Under the pieces are notes generated by a model, which had not been told where the DNA came from, ran no database searches, and saw only the letters and a program-made list of their open reading frames with translations. A DNA stretch of 64,000 nt from Symbiodinium natans (lineage: Eukaryota > Sar > Dinophyceae > Suessiales > Symbiodiniaceae): the NCBI GenBank assembly GCA_905221605.1, contig CAJNDS010000013.1, positions 62,001 through 126,000 on the forward strand, written 5' to 3'. The position numbers were made by a program, and so were the translations under genes. Positions 49,639 through 61,600 of this stretch are shown piece after piece; within the stretch, counting starts at the first letter, position 1, and the number at the start of each line of letters is the position of its first letter.

Positions 49639-52600
49639 CTCTTGGGATGGGTTTGGGGTTTGGGGTTTGGGTTTTGGGGTTTGGGGTTTGGGGTTTGGGG
49701 TTTGGGGTTTTGGGGTTTGGGGTTTGGGGTTTGGGGTCTGGGGTTTGGGGGTCTGGGGTTTGGGGTTTGGGGTTTGGGGTTTGGGGTTTGGGGTTTGGGG
49801 GCAAGCATTCGCAGCGAGTCCTGTTGGGATGGGTTTGGGGTTTGGGGTTTATATAGGGGTTGAAGGGTTTAGGGGTTTAGGTTATAAGGGTTTAGGGTTT
49901 AGGCCTTGTAGGGTTTAGGGTTTTGGGTTTGGGGTTTATGTATAGGGTTTACGGTTTTGGGTGCGGGGTCGCTAGAGTCCAAGAATGAAGAAACAACAGG
50001 CACCGTCGAGGGCCACTGAACCCAAGAACCCCAAACCCCTAAGTAAACCCCTAGAATGTCTCGGCCCAAACCACGGAGCCCAAACCAAAAGCCCAGAGAG
50101 CCAAAACGATGAAAGGCGAGCCCAACATCCGAGATCCTGACCACCACCCCCGCCCCCCCCCCCCCCCTCTCCCGGATTTAGAGTTTAGGGTTTAGGGTTT
50201 GGGGTTTAGGGTTTAGGGTTTCGGGTTTAGGCCTAGGGTTTAGGGTTTAGGGTTTAGGGTTTAGGGTTTAGGGTTTAGGGTTTGGGGTTTAGGGTTCGCA
50301 TTTGATGCGGTTACGGGGTCAAGGGTCTTTAAGATGTAAGGCTGGACCCAGGAGCCCCTAGCAATTTTGATAGGGATCCGAAGTATGGTGTCTACGTAGC
50401 GTAAGAAGGCTATATAACAAGGGACCCAAACTAAGGGCCCACACTAGAATGTTGATTTTTTTTGGGGGGAAACTCTTGGTTTTGAGTTCTTTTGGGAGCT
50501 TCAGGCTTTATCTATGATGGCTCAAAGTTGCCAAATTCGGGTTTGGGTTTAGGGTTCAGGGTTGAGGGTTGTAGGGTTGTAGGGCTGCTACCTTAAACCC
50601 TAAACCCTAAACCCTAAACCCTAAACCCTAAACCCTAAACCCTAAACCCTAAACCCTAAACCCTAAACCCCCAAGGGGTTTGGGTAAGAGGCTCCTTCTC
50701 GCGCTCGCGCCAGTTCCGCGTCCAGATGGCGGCTGAGCGGAGCAAGGTTGTTAGCCTGCGCTCCTGTTTAGGGTTTATAGGGTATAGGGTATAGGCTTTA
50801 GGGTTTAGGGGTTTTAGGGTTTGGTTTAGGGTTTAGGGGTTTTAGGGTTTGGGGTTTAGGGTTTAGGGGTTTTAGGGTTTAGGATTTAGGGTTTTAAGGG
50901 TATAGGGTATAAGCTTTAGGGTTTAGGGGTAGGGTTAGGGTTTAGGGGTTTTAGGGTTTACGGCGGATGATAGAAATCCTGCATGACCCCAGCCACCCAC
51001 ACACCAACTTGCCTACAGAAATCCCCTGCGCAGCCCTTAATTTCAATGTTGCTTGGGCGTCTGGGGTCATGCAGGATATGCATGACTCGCGCCGCCGGGT
51101 TTCTGCAGAGTGGAGTCTGCATCAATGTTACTGTAAAATTAGGGGCGGCCAGGGGATTGGGTTGTGGAAAAACTCATGCAGGATTTTAGCATCAACAGTA
51201 CGTACCAGGGTGCGTTGTCTGGCAAGAAGCATCAGGAAGTCAGTTGCATGATCGCAAGTGCAAAAAAAGTCTTTTTTTGCACCGCAAGGGCAAAGTGCAA
51301 TGTGTATCGTGTCCAGCCAATGGAAACTTGTTTAAGTCAGTTGCATGATCGCAAGCCCTTGTGTTTTGCACCAAAAGGGCAAAGCGCAATGTGTATCGTG
51401 CCCAACCAATGGAGACTTGACGGGTTGTCTTTAGCATCAACAGTACGCACCAGGGTGCTTGACAATTCCTGCCTTGCTGGGGGAGGGGTGTAGGGGGGGG
51501 TGGGGGGGGAAGTGGGCCCCCCACCCACCCCACCCCCCCCCACCCCCCCCCCACCCCCCCCCCACCCCCCCCCCCCCCCCCCCCCCACCCCCCCCACCCA
51601 CCCCCCCCCACCCCCACCCCCCCCCCCCCCCCCCAGCCCCCCCCCCCCCCCCACCCAAACCAAACGCCCCCCAACCCCCACCAAAGCCTGGGCCCCCAAC
51701 CCCTGTCGCCTCAGAACCTTCATCGCCTCGAAAGGGGCTGGTGACATGAGACGGTAGGGTTTAGGGGTTTTAGGGTTTAGGGGTTTTAGGGGTTTTAGGG
51801 TTTAGGGTTTCCTGGCGCCCCAACAGGATTTAGGGCTTTTTGGGGGGTTTTAGTTTCTAGCATTTAGGGTCTAGGATTTGGGGTTTAGGATTTGCGGCTT
51901 AGGATGTAGGGTTTAGGATTCATAGGGGGCCGCTAGGGAGTTTTCAGGGATGACAGAAGGGTGTATGGGCCCAACCGTTCACCTAAGGGTTTATGGTTAT
52001 CGGGCTTGATCAGGTTTTTGGGGCTTAAGGTTTAGCATTTTGGGGTTTAGGCTTGTCGGGTTAGGATTCCGGGGCTTCGGGTTTGGAATATAGGGGTTCA
52101 GGATTTCTTGTTGGATGGGCGCGTCCTGCGAGCTCAAGTGGTTCTCGAAGACGTACTTCACGCGCTCCCGCGTGGCGGCGATCCTGGAGAAGCTTGGCTT
52201 CAGGAACTCGCTATAGGGTTCTTAAGGGAAGGGGGTTCAAGGAGGGTACGTAACCCAAGGTTCCCGAATACTTCCCACTAGACCCTCAGGCTAAGCTTCC
52301 CTAAGCTTCCCTAAGTACCTACCCCCCAACCCCTTTCTTAGGAACTCAATAGGCCTATAAACTAGAGTTGATTCGGCTAACTCGTGGAATTATAGGGACT
52401 TGGATAACCCATCTAGCTGGCCTTATAACCCTTTAAGAGATTCTGCAGGGCAGGCCCTAAACCCTAAACCCTAAACCCTAAGCCCTAAACCCGCAAGTCT
52501 GTGGCTGCCTTGCTTTATCTTGCTTTGTTCGGGTTCGTAAAGCAGCATCCGCCTCACGCAACCCACACCCGGCCTCTAAAGCAAAACATCCTAGCACCCC

Positions 52601-55600
52601 AAGCCCTAAACCCTACAAAACCCAAAAAAACTAAACCCTACAAACCCTAAGACCCTAAACCCCAAACCCTAAACCCTACGCGGCTTTAAGGTCTCGGGCT
52701 CCTCCTAGAAAAAACCCTCGAACAAATCCCTAAAGCCTAAGCCCCCAACTCTAAACCCTAAACCCTAACCCCTTTTCCCCTTAACCCTAAACCCTAAATC
52801 CGAAACCCTAAATCCTAAACCCTAGACCCTAAACCCTACCCCCTAAACCTCCAAACTCCCTGAAGCCCTGAAATTTACTGTAGTTGTGTTAGTAGGGAAT
52901 GAGGGAATTTGGGGGGTTCAGGGAATACTGGGAGTCATTCTTCCGACCCCTGTATTCTTACTGTTGGTTAGTAGGGAATGAGGGAAGGAGGTACCCCATA
53001 TCCCCTAGGTATACATACCCTTTAAGGGATTATATAGGGTACCTTATTCCCTCATTCCCTACTAACCAACAGGAAGAAAAATCCTTAGCAAAACCCCAAT
53101 CCCCTAAACACCCGTGCCTAGCAAAAAATTCTGAACCCCCAAAACCTCCCAGACTCTGAACCCTAAACCTCGAAACCCTCAAACCCTGAACTGCCAAAAG
53201 CAAAAACCCCTGAAAGAGTAACTCCAAAACCCCAAACCCTCAACCCTAAACCCAAAACCCCAAACCCCAAACCCTAAACCCTAAACCCTAATCAAACCCT
53301 AAACCCTAAACCCTAAACCCCAAACCCTCAGGTTTAGAGTTCCGGGTTCCCCCTTGCCTTTGCGGATCGCGCGTCAAGCCCTCCACCAGGCTTTTGGGAT
53401 CCGCACCGAGAGCCTGTCGTCTTAGGGTTTGGGGCGTAGGGGTTGAGGGTTCAGGGTTAGGGGTTTAGGGGTCGAGGGTTAAGGGTTCGGGGTTTAGGGT
53501 TAGGGGTTTAGGGGTTGAGGGTTTAGGGTTCGGGGTTTAGGGTTAGGGGTTTAGGGTTTAAGGTGTAGGGGTTAAGGGGAAAAGGGTTAGGGTCTAGGGC
53601 TTGCGGGTTTTTGCTATTAGGGTTCAGGGCTTTTGGGCACAGGGATTTCTAGTGTTTGTGTGAATATAGCGATATGGGGTCCAGGGTTTAGGGTTGTTTG
53701 GTTTGAGGTTTCGAGGCCTAGGCAAACTTTTGGCATGTCTGAGTCCGGCGATTCTGCCTGAAACACCTACATGCAACTGGACTAGAACACAAAAGCAAGC
53801 TAAACCCTAAACGCTAAACCCTAAACCCTAAACCAAAAAACTTTGGAACGAGTAGGGCTTCAGGGTTCGGGTTCCCTTGGCCCTGAACACGAAACCCTAA
53901 ACCCAACCCCAACCCCAAACCCTCTAAGGGCCCTTCTTGCGTGCAACCCTGAAACCCGAACCCCTCAACCCCAACCCCTCAACCCCGACCCTTATAAACC
54001 CTAAACCCTGAGCCCTAAATCCTCAAACCCTAAATCCTCAAACCCTAAACCCCACATCCCGAGCCCCTTCCAAAAAGTCCCAAACGCCAGGAACCTCCAA
54101 ATCCCAAAAAGACGGAACCCCCCCCCCCCCCCTTTGTATTAACAGTCCTTTTTTTGGGGATTCTCGTACCCCCGACTATAATCCCCAGTACGAGCTGTTA
54201 GGAACATCCCAAAGGAAGCCCCCCAAAACACCAAGCCCGGGGGCATAAACCGCTCTATGTAGAGGGCTCCTCCGCTGAAGCCCTTAAAATCATGGGTTCC
54301 CCACCCCCCTCTATCCTACCCCCCCTAGGTTCCCCCCTTAAATAGCCTTAATTAAGCTTAAATATCCTTAAATAACCTTACTTATTGGGGGAGCCTAGGG
54401 GGGGGGGGGGGGGAGTATAGAGGGGGGTAGTAGGGGAACCCATGCATACAACATTAGCCCTCTGAGTCCCCAAACCCTACAAGCCCCCCCGGACCCGTAG
54501 GGTTGAGGGTTGAAGGTTTAGGGTTTCGGGTTTAGGGCCTTCTAAACCCCACAAGCCCTTCCAACGCACACCTCCCCGGAACCCTAAAACACTAAAACCC
54601 TCAAACCCTCAAACCCTCAAATCCTCAAATCCCAAAACCCTAGAACCCTAGAACCCTAAAACCCTAAAAGCCCTAAAACCCTCAAAACCCTCAAAACCCT
54701 CAAACCCTCAAACCCTAAAACCCTAAAACCCTAAAAACCCTAAAACCCTAAACCCCAAAACCCCAAAACCCCAAAACCCCAAAACCCCAAACCCCAAATC
54801 CATCCCGAAAACCCTAGACCAAACCCTAAAACCCTAAAACCCTAAACCCCAAATCCAAATCCATCCCGAAAACCCCCCAAAGCGACAAAGCGAACCCTGA
54901 CATCGAAGGCCTCGGGGCGCCGGACGGAGATCTGTTCCTTTGGGCTTTAGTTTTCTTTTTGGGGGTGGGGTTAGGGTTTAGGGTTTAGGGTTTAGGGTTT
55001 AGGGTTTAGGGTTCAGGTTTTAGGGTTGAGGGGTTTAGGGGTTTAGGGGTTTAGGGGTTTAGGGGTTTAGGGTTTAGGGTTTAGGGTATAGGGTTTATTG
55101 ATGGCACAGTGATCATGTACAAAAAACAAGAGAAAAGAGCGTGCCCTTCTTGGGGTTGGCTACTTGACAAGAGAACCTCGAAGAAATAATTGGTGCCACC
55201 GGGCTACCAAGGGCCTTAAATCCTAACCTAAACCCGAAACCCTAAACCCTAAACCCTACACCCTAAACCCTAAACCCTAAACCCTAAACCCTAAACCCTA
55301 AACCCTAAACCCTAGACCCCAAACCGGCTTTCAGGGTTTTGGCGTTCTTCGCGGGCTTTTCTTAGGCGGCTTTATAGTGTGCAGGGTTCAGGCTTAGGTC
55401 GTAAAGCCTAAGCCCCTATGCATCCCAGACGATGGAGGCACCGAAAACCCCAAAATTCTAGATTCCTAAACCCCTAAAAAAAAATCCTGAGCCCCTGAAC
55501 GCTCCTGTCCCCCTAGAATCCTTAGAAACCCCTATGACCGCCTAAGTCCCTAAAAGCTTCTATCCCCCTAAATCCCTAGAAACTTCAACAAAATCCCAAA

Positions 55601-58600
55601 GCCCCTCAACTCCTGACCCTAAACCCTAAACCCTAAACCCTCAACCCTAAACCCTATAAACCCTATAAACCCTATAAACCCTACACCGTATTCGCGGGTC
55701 CCTTATGACGATTTCCAGAATCAAGGGCCGAGGCGCCCAGTCGATCACCTGTCAGGCGGTGGAAGCGAGGGGAACGTGGTTTAGGGTTCCGTTTCTTGGG
55801 TTTAGGGTTGTTTAGAGTTTCGGGGTTTAGGGTGGAGGGGGAAGTTAAGAATTTTCAACAGGGTTTAGAGGCTTTGACTCCGGGGCTTTTCAGCTTTTGG
55901 GGTTTGCGGTGTTTAGGACCTTCAGGGCGTTGTAGGGCCATCTTCGATGCCTCAACATGTCCTTCGACAGTTCAGGGGTTAGGGTTGAGGGTCTATGGGT
56001 TTTGGGTGTGGAGCTTCGGCCCCCTCAGCCTGAAGCCCTCTAAACCCCCGAAGACTTGTTGTTCTCTTATGCCTTAGAGAGACCCTGCTCTGTTCGCTTG
56101 GTACGTCACGAGGAACGCTTGCTGCTCGGCTGTGAGAGCAGCTGATGGCACATGGCATCGGCCGGCAAAGACATCAGTCATGATCCTGTGGGGTGTTGTG
56201 GAGACCACCCTTGAGTGTGTGAGCGTCATGCAGCTGCGCTCCTCCGTGCCAAAAGATCAGCGCCTCAGCATGGGAGAGAACGCTGCAGGAGTCCGTTCTG
56301 ACGCGTGAGCGGGTCGTATGTGGAGGTCGACGTACGGCAGCCAGCCGTCAGTGACCACACGTGCCTTCACTCAGGCATTCCATCACGCACGCGGACCCGA
56401 TGTAGAACCCCAGCGTGTGCCCTAAACCCTAAACCCTAAACGCTAAACCCTGAATGAAGTACCTTGGGGGAGGTGGAGGCCTGACGACACCCCTCGACCC
56501 TAAAGCCTTAAACCTCAAAACCCGAAAGCCCCTGAACACCCTAAACCTTAAAACCCGAAACCCTAAACCCCAAACCCTAACACCCTACTAATACCCTGAA
56601 ACCCTCAAACCCTAATACCCTGAAAGCCTGAACCACTTAAGCCTTGAGGTCTCACGTCCGAAGGGTTAAGGGGCCAGGGACCTAGGGTCCAACATGCAAA
56701 CAGGGTTTAGGTCTTAGGGCTTTAGGGTTAGGGTTTTTAGGCTTTAGGGTTTAGGGTTCAGGGTACTTCAGGGCTTGAAATGCTGGGAGAGGGAGGAGGG
56801 AATTGTCTGTTTTGGTAGTAGGGTTTAGGTTTTGGGTTAGGACTTGGGGGTTTCGGCCTTGTGTGCGTTCCCCAGTAATCTAAGAATGGGTGGTCGATCA
56901 CGGCAACCGAGCCCAGAATAGGGAATGCCTGTGCCATTGGGCATCTAGCTTAAGAAGAGGCTTTCTGGGCTTTGTGTTTCGGGAGGGGCTCTGAACCCTA
57001 AACCCTTTACCCCAAACCCTCAACCCTAAACCCTCTGAACAGCCCCCCCCCCCCCCCTTTGGCCTCTGAATACGGAAGGTTCCACCCTTCGGCCATGACG
57101 ACGGGGATGGATCCTTTCACGGAGGCCGAGGCATGTCGCCCTAAACCCTACACCCTGTTAACCCTATTAACCCCTTTATCCCCATTAACACCTTACCAAC
57201 CCTAAACCCCTCCTTGAATCCCTTAAGGCCTATGCACTCTGTGGTTTCCGGAGATAAACCACAAACTCCAGAGGCCGATAGATAAGCCGGAACGCAACTC
57301 AAGAATGGGTTTAGGGTTTAGGGTTTAGGGTTTAGGGTTTAGGGTTTAGGGTTTAGGGATTAGGTTTTAGGGATTAGGGTTTGGGCCAACGGTTTGGGGT
57401 TTAGGGTTCAGGGTCCCAAGAAGGCAACACATTCTCGTGGGAACCCCGCTCGGGAGCCAAGACCGATGCAAACAAAGCAAAGCCCCCAAACCTCTGAAAG
57501 CTGTAAACCTGTAAGCCGCATTGAGGGCTAAGGGTTACACCCCTAAACCCTTCATCCCCAAACCCGACACCCCTCCTTCGCCGCCCGTCCCGGAACCTCC
57601 CAGACTTTGTAGCCCAGGATCCATACTGCAATGAAGGCTTTTGGGTTTTATTTGTTTACTTTTTTCAACGGAACCTGGAACTCCAAAAGGGCCGAAGGGC
57701 ACCACCGGGCTACCGAGCACCTTAAACCCTCAAACCCTAAACCCCATGCACCCTCAACCACAAAAACCCTAGACCCGAACCCCGAATCCCGAAACCCTAA
57801 ACCCTAAACCCCTAGACCCTAAACCCCTAAAACCCTAAAACCCTAGACAGGTAAGAGTGTTGAAAACCCCATAAACCCTAAACAACCTAAGGCCCGAGAA
57901 ACCCCAAGAACCCCAAGACCCTAATCCCGAAACCCTAAACCCCTAAACCCCTAAACCCCTTAACGCCCTAAACCCCATAAGACCCTAAAACCCCAAGACC
58001 CCTAAAACCCCAAAACCCTAATCCCGAAACCTCCCACATCGCTCCTCCGCTCAGCACCTCGGCCAGGCGATAGCTCCAGCGGCCGTGGCCGTGCAGCACC
58101 AGGCTGTAGGAGGAGTCGAACAAAGAGTAGTAGGGTTTCCTCTCCTCAAGTTTCAGCTAGGGTTTAGGGTTTAGGGTTTAGGGTTTAGGGTTTAGGGTTT
58201 AGGGTTTAGGGTTTCTTCCCCTCAAACTTCATTGGTCACTGCTCGAAAATCATGGTGTGCATTTTGGGGTTCCTATTACAAGGCGGCCCTGGCACTTCGT
58301 TATCAACAAGTGACCATCACTTTGAGAACCTTTAGGGTTTAGGGTTTAGGGTTCAGGGTTCAGGGTTAAGTTCAGGGTTTAGGGTTAGGACCATTTAGGC
58401 TAAGGGGTTTAGGACGTTTAGGAGGAGGGCTGTCTCTCCTCCATGTCGTTGGGGTTCAGGTTTACAGGAAAAGCAGTCCAAACCTAAACGTTCAACCCTC
58501 AACCCTGAACCCTAAACCCTGAGTCCTAAACCCTAAACCCTAAACCCTAAGCTCTAAACCTCAAAGGGCAAAGGCTATGGAAGCGGTCTGGGGCCAAAAA

Positions 58601-61600
58601 AACACGTAAACATAAAGATTCTACAAAGAGGGTTTCCAGAATCCCCATTATAATTACAGGAGCCCCTTATACCCCAACAGTAGGATCCACATGTTTATGT
58701 TGGCTTCTGGGTGTTGCCATGTGTGCCTTCTTGGGGTTCAGGGTAGGGGCTTGGGGTTTAGGGTTTAGGGCTTAAGGTTTGAGCTTCTTGAAGGCCATGT
58801 TGATAAGGGCTGAAGTTGGCTCCAGCCCGGTTTAGGGCTTAGGGTTTAGGGTTTAGGGTTTAGGGTTTGGGGCTCAGGGTTGAGGACTTAGGGCAGGAGT
58901 CCTTGTAGTTGTGCTCCTCGCCAGAAATAGAAATGAACACGTCCGATGCCGGCGTGTAGTTCTCCGTGGGCAGTGGAAGCGGGTCACCCGACGCCGTCTT
59001 CATTGCCTTGGGCAGCCTCTTGGTGCTGTTCAACATCACCTTGCTGTTGGTTAGTAGGGCATGAGGGAATCAGGTACCCTATATCCCCCTACATATACCC
59101 CTTTAAGGGATTCTGTTGGGTACCTAAACCCTAAACCCTAAACCCTAAACCCTAAACCCTAAACTCTAAACCCTAAACCCTAAACCCTAAACCCTAAACC
59201 CTAAACCCTTACTAACCCACAGCAAGTCACGGCCATGTTGAGTCGGACAAAGGAAGTTCCACGCTGCCCAACGTTCCAGAGCCCCTGAAAGGTCAGAAAA
59301 TACCTGAGCTTGCAAGGTTTAGGGTTTAGGGTTTAGGGTTTAGGATTTAGGGTTTAGGGTTTAGGGTTTAGGGCTTAGGGTTTAGGGCTTAGGGCTTAGG
59401 GTTTAGGGTTGCGGGTTGAGTTGCTGAATAGGTTCCCTGGTACAGAAAGTAGGAAAAAGAGGTAAAAGTCCCAAAGCAGAACCCAGCCACTTCGGAGGGT
59501 CGGAGGGTCGTACCCGATATTTGTCCAACAACTCGGGTTTCGGAAAGTGGTGCAGGTGCGTAACGCCTGGTAGGAGGAGAGCCGAGTCATTGGTGATGTC
59601 CCAGAACCTCAATGAAGTACAGCATGAGAGATTGTCCCCAGGCCTTTTTGGGCATAGAATCCCCTCAACAAGTTTCGCAAGAAAGGGGCAATTTGATTGT
59701 TGGAAACCCCTACATCCAGGGGGAGTTCTTCCAAAATCCAAAATTTCCTATGAAAAAAACCGTTGAAAGAGCGCTCGCTCGGGAGTAAGCGCGAAGCCCT
59801 TCACGGCAAGCCTTACCCAAAACACAAAGCTGGCTCAATCCAAACCCTAAACCTCATCTCCCTACACCCAGCCCAACCCACCAAACCCAACAAACCCTGA
59901 ACCCTAATCCCTAAAACCCTAAACCCTAAGCCCTATAAAGCCCGGAGCCCTAAACTCTAAAACCCTACTTGAACCTCAAGCCCTCAGCCCTAAACCGCAA
60001 ATCTCCAAGGAACCGAAACCCTGAACCCTAATCCCTAAAACCCTAAACCCTAAGCCCTATAAAGCCCGGAGCCCTAAACTCTAAAACCCTACTTGAACCT
60101 CAAGCCCTCAGCCCTAAACCGCAAATCTCCAAGGAACCGAAACCCTAAACCTGGCCCTAAAACCCCAAACCCCAAACCCTAACCCTAAACCCTAAACCCT
60201 AAACCCCAAACCCTAAACCCCAAACCCTAAACCCCAAACCCTAAACCCTAAACCCCAAACCCTAAACCCTACTTCAACCACAAGTCTCCGAGGAACCGGA
60301 GGTCTGAGGAAGAGAACATGAAGTCCTCGGCTGCGCAGACGAGCCCAGGACCCAAATAGCCCGAAGACTGAAGATCCAACAGGAACACATCACAAAAAAA
60401 ACCAAGGGTTTAGGGTTTAGGGTTTAGGGTTTAGGGTTTAGGGTTTAGGGTTTAGGGTATATAGTTTATAGGTTTTTTAGGGTTTAGGCTTTATAGGGTT
60501 TAGGGTTGGGCGTGTTCCCAAGTAAATGTTCAGTATGAAGGGCTTAGGGTTCTACCTTTGTTGCCCCTCCAAAGGCCCTCTGCAACCCTGCCCTCGATAA
60601 AAGCACTGGTCCTGAACCCCTAAAACCCTAAAACCCTAAAACTCCAAACCCTCTAAACCCTGAACCCAAACCGCAAAACTCTGACCAAAAGCCCAAAGCC
60701 CAAAGCCCTAATCCCGTGAACCCGCAAACCCCTAAACCCCAAATCATTGAACCCCAAAACCTAAATTCCCTAAGCCCCAAACCCTAAACTCTAACACCTA
60801 AACCCTAAACCCTAAACCCTAAACCCCAAACCCTAAACCCTAAGCCAAGGGTCGCGTCGCCTCAGCAGCGCCCAAATGTCCAGGCAACTGTTTGTGCATG
60901 CCCGACTCTTCGGGACCGATAAACTGCACAGAGAAGGGGTCTAGGGGTTTAGGGTTTAGGGTTTAGGGTTTGGGGTTTGGGGTTTAGGGCTTGGGGTTTG
61001 GGGTTTAGGGTTTGGGGTTTAGGGTTTGGGGTTTGGGGTTAGGGTTTCGGGTTTGGGGTTTCGGGTTCAGGTTTCAGGCTTTCAGGTTTAGGGTCTAGGG
61101 GGGGTGGGGAGTTACCCAAAACGAGCCGGTGAGGCATCTAAGGCCGGTAGGCATTGTAGGCATTAGGTTCCCAAACCCGAAACCCGGGCACTTGATGATG
61201 AGAATGGTCCTTGTGTAGTGCCCTAACCTACAAGATTTTAACTACTTAACTACGACAAGGATCCGGAGAGCTTGCAAATTTAGCTTAGTCTCTATATGGT
61301 GGTTCCAGCGAACTAGGGGTATCCTTGAACTTGGTGGGCGTTCTGGGGGGAGATCACGAAATGCCCATCTTCGGCATGGTGCTTCAGTACCAGCCCCTTC
61401 AAAAGGACATCCCATATTTGCCCTAAACCCTAAACCCTAACCCCCTAAACCCTAAACCCTAAGCCCTAAACTCACCAAAGCTATTCAGAAGAACCATTGA
61501 ACCCCAAATGTTGAAACCCCGAAACTCTTTATAGAAAGTCTCGGGAAGCCCCTCAGTCCACAGACTCTTAAGAGGTTCGGGAGGGTTTAGGGTTTAGGGT

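Noticed and set aside
51240-51757. Glycine- or proline-rich frames on both strands
   Set aside because: Translation of the C-rich tract with short unique flanks.
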